A stretch of 64,000 nt of DNA from Batillaria attramentaria (Eukaryota > Mollusca > Gastropoda > Batillariidae), in the NCBI GenBank assembly GCA_018292915.2, contig JACVVK020000218.1:448501-512500 (forward strand), given 5' to 3'. A program made the translations under genes and the position numbers. The notes beneath the pieces are model-generated. The model did not search any database. It worked only from the letters and a program-made list of their open reading frames with translations, and was not told where the DNA came from. Positions 62,101 through 64,000 of this stretch are shown one piece after another. The stretch's first letter is position 1; each line of letters begins with the position of its first letter.

Positions 62101-63644
62101 CCTTGACCTTCAGTCAAGGTCATTCAGAAAGGTAGTTCTCATTGGTGTCTATCATCATGCCTCGTTTGGTGCCTCTACTGTTTGTTATTTTGGAGAAAAT
62201 GCCAAGGTTAAAGTTTCCCCCCAAAAAACACTTGCATGACCTTGACCTTGACTAAAAGTCACTGAAGACAGGTATGTCTGTAAAGGTGCTGCCAATGTCA
62301 ATCATTGCACATAGTTTGATGCTTCTGTTTCTTCCAGATACTGAGAAAATCAAAAATGCAAATGTAAAATTTCTCAACAGACTGTTTTAATGACCTTGAC
62401 CTTCAGTCAAGGTCATTTAAGATGGTATGTGTGCATAGGTCTTATCACTGTGTATCAGCATGCCAGGTTTGGCACCTCTGCTGTTCGTTGTTTCTGAGAA
62501 AATGCCAATGTTAAGGTTTCACAAAAATATCTTGTACGGCCTTGACCTTGACACAAGGCCACTGACTACATGTATATCTGTAAAGTTCTTATCAATGTCT
62601 ATCATCATGCAAAGTTTAAAACCTCTGGCATTTGTAGATTACGAGAAAATGCCAATGTAAAATTTTCAAACAGAGCTTTAGTGACCTTGACCTTGGGTCA
62701 AGGTCATTCAAAATGATATGTTTTGAAAGGTCTTGTGGTTGTCAATCAGCATGCCAAGTTTGGTGCCTCTACTGTTTGTAGATTCTGAGAAAATGACAAT
62801 GTTAAAGTTTTCTGGACACACACACACACAGACAGACAGACGACGGAGGGTTAATACAACTCCCATTGTTACACAAGGGAGCCAAAAAGTCCATAGTCTT
62901 TTAAACTTTCACTTTTTTCGGTGGCATGATTCGCCACAGAGAAAACGAATCCGATCGGTAACAAGAGCACTGACTCTAAAATCTTTCGTCCATGGTTTCG
63001 ACATCGCACGTACGCCGGGTGTTTCAGTGCGCAGAGGGAAAAGATGGGGCACGTTCACTACGAGCGAGTAGCTGTAGAAGCCGCCGACCTGCAGCAGTGG
63101 ACAGTTAACGCCTGCGAGCGTTAAACAGAACCAAAAACAGAACCGAACTGAACGCGGCCAAGGCAAGGGAGAACACTCATTCCATCACAACAAGCCTATA
63201 GGCGTACGCACGGTAGTGCAGAGGTAGTGCGTCAAGCTAAGCACAGATCGCGTCCATAATGCTTCAACGTACCCCCTCAAATTTTTTTCAGTACGTAAAT
63301 TTTGACTTCAGTGCGTAAATTACGCACAGACGCACAGTTTAGGGAGCCCTGGTATCTCAAGAGAACCTAAACGACAGAAAATTGATAGAACACACCATTA
63401 CCATATTATGAAACAGTATTAGTAAGCAACAAGAGTATACAACTATCGGTAAACAACTATACCCCCCCCCCCCCAAAAAAAAAACAAGCTGTGCAGTCGT
63501 ACCGAGCATGCTTGACTTGTGTTTCCAGTTTGGCATTTTCTGACTGCAAACGTTTGATCTGGTCCTCAACACTCTCGTATTTCTGCTCGGCAGCCAGCCA
63601 GCGACGACGATTATCTTCTTGGTTTAACACGAATGACCTAAATT
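41132..63644 (-). CDS. RACGAP1: Rac GTPase-activating protein 1 (MgcRacGAP/CYK-4), 5' end outside window
   Basis: Eighteen exons, 5' to 3': 63644-63503, 61216-61156, 60916-60774, 60226-60037, 58886-58742, 58500-58404, 57378-57279, 57017-56972, 56569-56472, 56214-56161, 54988-54924, 53647-53587, 52640-52529, 52234-52129, 51714-51582, 47840-47723, 46583-46487, 41198-41132 (TGA). Every phase fits, giving about 610 residues against 632 in human. The order is coiled coil (LQSENAKLETQVKHARNQVQ), acidic linker (SASILSDNDISYDKTEDD), C1 zinc domain (TVIKPTTCVPCGKNIRFGK...DCRASCHPEC), RhoGAP with arginine finger in GLSEVGIYRV, KDFLRNLKEPLVTY and NLAKVFGP, then a basic tail (NTPRFASK...FFSSP). As half of centralspindlin with MKLP1 it controls cytokinesis. 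One intron uses a GC donor. The first roughly 30 residues lie past 64000. Confidence 0.96.
41230..41890. repeat. Two adjoining minisatellites (63 bp x4, 45 bp x9)
   Basis: The first unit contains CATCTGGATAGGACGGTCTA, the second CATCTGTTAAAACCTACAAC. Both share CCAGTACATATAGTTCAACA, so the second looks derived from the first. They lie immediately upstream, in transcript sense, of the last RACGAP1 exon. Confidence 0.95.
43127..43310. repeat. 60-bp minisatellite, 3 copies
   Basis: Perfect or near-perfect units starting ACACTTAGGTTAACACACAT in the last RACGAP1 intron. Confidence 0.95.
43489..44310 (+). mobile_element. Non-autonomous element with TCAAGGTCA palindromes, copy 1
   Basis: Starts CTAGAGAGGCAAAAGCCTCC, then TGGCTCCCTTGTGACAA; ends with (CA)n, (CAGA)n, CGACGGAGGG and TTGTTACACAAGGGAGCCA. 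The GGCTCCCTTGTG string near the left end is inverted at the right end. The interior repeats TTGACCTTGGGTCAAGGTCA about every 150-290 bp. A second copy is at 61761-62887. No coding capacity. Confidence 0.8.
44332..44715. repeat. 64-bp minisatellite, 6 copies
   Basis: Unit begins AAAGTGAATAATGGTGAAGT; very uniform (C/T difference in TCACTGATGGG). Confidence 0.96.
44885..44958. repeat. (CA)n microsatellite
   Basis: About 37 CA units. Confidence 0.98.
45590..45990 (+). mobile_element. tRNA-derived SINE, family 1, copy c
   Basis: The best preserved copy. The tRNA-like head has GGTGGTCTAGTGGTTAAGAG and GGTTCGAGCCCC; the body has GTGATTCACGTGAGCGTG and GCGGCGCTTTGAGCC, then an ATT repeat tail (45969-45993). 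Confidence 0.85.
46385..46490. repeat. 53-bp direct duplication containing a 5' splice site
   Basis: Two copies of TGAATGTGAAGGTGTAAACG through GTCATGATTACC. The right copy contains the real RACGAP1 donor (AG/GTAATCATGAC on minus); the left copy repeats GTAATCATGAC. Confidence 0.9.
47072..47325. repeat. 63-bp minisatellite, 4 copies, with a possible 12-nt micro-exon
   Basis: On the minus strand each unit reads GGTATTTAGCAG, then 12 nt (GACAAGACTGGG), then GTGAGTGT. It lies in the intron between RACGAP1 exons 47723-47840 and 46487-46583. Confidence 0.93.
47834..51330 (-). repeat. 58-bp minisatellite, about 60 copies, each with a 3' splice site
   Basis: On minus the unit includes CTGACTTATCGTGGTGTGCAG followed by GAGATGG or GTGATGG. 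The last copy is the genuine acceptor of exon 47723-47840, whose coding sequence starts GTGATGGAG. The array fills about 3.5 kb of a 3.74-kb intron. Variants are mainly A/G in ACACGTGTACG and A/T in CATCACC. Confidence 0.97.
52412..52565 (-). repeat. Tandem copies of a RACGAP1 exon 3' end and its donor
   Basis: The string TGGCCAGAGTTTGTCCGTGC then AGCAG/GTACGTTC (minus) occurs at the true exon end (52529). It recurs about 37 nt and about 99 nt downstream; the most distal copy has GAACG in place of GTACG. Confidence 0.88.
52850..53405 (+). mobile_element. LINE (CR1/L2-like) reverse-transcriptase 3' end, degenerate
   Basis: The plus frame gives SSRLDYCNACLWGLPESLLQ, a stop at about 52967, then VAARIVSRSKKTDHITPVL, LHWLPVKLRIDHKLLSLTF and APCVWNNLPAHLKSGS. 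These are the C-terminal landmarks of non-LTR reverse transcriptases of the CR1/L2 type. A 40-odd-bp stretch near 53285-53370 is duplicated. It ends in a CAT-rich tail near 53512-53527. Lies antisense in a RACGAP1 intron. Confidence 0.85.
53628..54736 (-). repeat. 66/75-bp minisatellite: 16 tandem 3' splice sites
   Basis: On minus each unit includes GGGTAATGTGTTGTTTCAG/GTCAGACAGAGAATG. The copy at 53648-53649 is the true acceptor of exon 53587-53647. Acceptor spacing from it outwards is 66x3, 75x2, 66x4, 75x2, 66x4 nt, all multiples of three. The frame of the exon stays open through all copies. Confidence 0.97.
55440..56040. other. GC-richer insert in a RACGAP1 intron, unassigned
   Basis: A CpG-rich block with ATGGC-containing strings, a poly-C run (55900-55913) and TTTGGCGG repeats. 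It might be a mobile-element fragment or an internal regulatory block. No exon or known family recognised. Confidence 0.3.
56655..56885. repeat. 39-bp minisatellite, 6 copies
   Basis: Unit GACGTGAGGGTAAATGTTGA plus CTGTTAATGCACTCACTTG. Minus-strand units contain AAGTGAGTGC, which resembles a 5' splice site, and TTAACAG. Located between the two C1-domain exons. Confidence 0.95.
57440..57605. repeat. 38-bp minisatellite, 4 copies
   Basis: Unit TGTGATTTTTATGTGGTTAT plus AGTTGTACCTCACCAAAA. In a RACGAP1 intron. Confidence 0.94.
57675..58300. repeat. 48-bp minisatellite, 13 copies
   Basis: Unit CACTTTGCCTCCTGGATACT plus GCCTAATTCTGCAGCACACACACTGCCT, with T/C variants. As 48 is a multiple of three, repetitive frames of over 200 codons appear on both strands. 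They have no gene support. Confidence 0.97.
58931..59824. mobile_element. hAT-like non-autonomous DNA transposon, copy 1
   Basis: Ends CATGGCTCCCTAAAA and TTTAGGGAGCCCTG as terminal inverted repeats. It is flanked by a perfect 5-bp duplication ATACT (58926-58930 and 59825-59829). The interior holds a (GT)n tract (59097-59174) and no transposase. The CAG...CTG ends and 5-bp duplication suggest a hAT-type family; the superfamily is inference. Confidence 0.88.
59097..59174. repeat. (GT)n microsatellite
   Basis: About 39 GT units inside the DNA transposon. The other copy of the element has only about 12 units at the same place (61539-61560). Confidence 0.97.
61373..63351. mobile_element. hAT-like non-autonomous DNA transposon, copy 2, with nested insertion
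   Basis: Ends CAGGGCTCCCTAAAA and TTTAGGGAGCCCTG, flanked by a perfect 5-bp duplication GTATC (61368-61372 and 63352-63356). Colinear with the copy at 58931-59824 except for an insertion at about 61761-62887. The two copies thus give occupied and empty versions of the same site. Confidence 0.9.
61761..62887 (+). mobile_element. Non-autonomous element with TCAAGGTCA palindromes, copy 2 (nested)
   Basis: Same start (CTAGAGAGGCAGAAGCCTCC) and end (ACACAAGGGAGCCAAAA) as 43489-44310, but longer inside. Palindromic or near-palindromic TGACCTTGACCTT/AAGGTCA blocks are near 61970, 62100, 62395, 62540 and 62684. No coding capacity. Confidence 0.85.
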
Positions 63645-64000
63645 CTGCAAGGCAAAAAGTTATTTCATCCAAATATAGAACTTTATAGTTGCAACGACTG
63701 TGTGGAGATTCTAGTGCTGATCCTAATGCAACGGACATGTCCAACATACTTGTGAAACTCAGGCCTTTCAAATGTTTGAATAAAAAATGTGGTCTGAGCA
63801 CAGCAATGCATGACTAGCTCAGTAGCTGAACCATTCGATTGCACAAACAAGGTATAGAAGGTGGGAGCGAAAGGCAAGAACAAAGGCAAGTCTTTTGTTT
63901 TGAGTAAACAGATTGAATGATTGAAGTTGAAGGCTGTCACCAGTGTCAGCCTGCAGACACAAATTTATGAATAGACTTCAAACGTTACAGCTTACTTACT

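Overview
The window reads as intron-rich animal DNA, most likely from a mollusc and plausibly a gastropod. This is inferred from four things. The genes have many short exons with GT-AG introns. The introns are packed with minisatellites. tRNA-derived SINEs recur. Dispersed elements carry palindromic TCAAGGTCA half-sites, a repeat type I associate with molluscan genomes. Species cannot be fixed from sequence reading alone.

Four protein-coding genes can be assembled exon by exon. (1) Minus strand, 9666-17964: an SLC43-family (major facilitator) membrane transporter with 10 recognised exons and a long cytoplasmic loop. Its conceptual frame breaks in three places. (2) Plus strand, 23316-27830, and (3) plus strand, 32993-37527: two tandem paralogues resembling MYCBP-associated protein (MYCBPAP). 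Each has four coding exons, all joined in phase 0, and both third exons are exactly 198 nt. (4) Minus strand, 41132 to beyond 63644: RACGAP1 (MgcRacGAP/CYK-4), the centralspindlin RhoGAP. Eighteen coding exons are visible, from the N-terminal coiled coil through the C1 and RhoGAP domains to the stop codon. The first exon(s) lie beyond the right edge. Gene 3 and gene 4 converge, with candidate poly(A) signals about 280 bp apart near 38.5-38.8 kb.

Non-genic content: 1-9.6 kb holds no gene I recognise, only SINEs, microsatellites, a foldback element and short tandem repeats. 18-23.3 kb is intergenic with a 26-bp minisatellite and a Penelope-like remnant. 27.8-33 kb separates the two MYCBPAP-like genes and is mostly minisatellite plus two direct segmental duplications. 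RACGAP1 introns contain a LINE 3' end, SINEs, two copies of a CAGGGCTCCC-ended DNA transposon with perfect 5-bp target duplications, and an unrelated element nested in one of them.

The most unusual feature is that many minisatellites are built from exon-intron junctions. One RACGAP1 intron ends in 16 tandem copies of its own 3' splice site, spaced 66 or 75 nt apart, with the reading frame kept open throughout. Another intron is about 60 copies of a 58-bp unit carrying its own 3' splice site. Other arrays multiply 5' splice sites, possible micro-exons, or the terminal codons and stop of a gene. Whether these sites are used needs RNA evidence.
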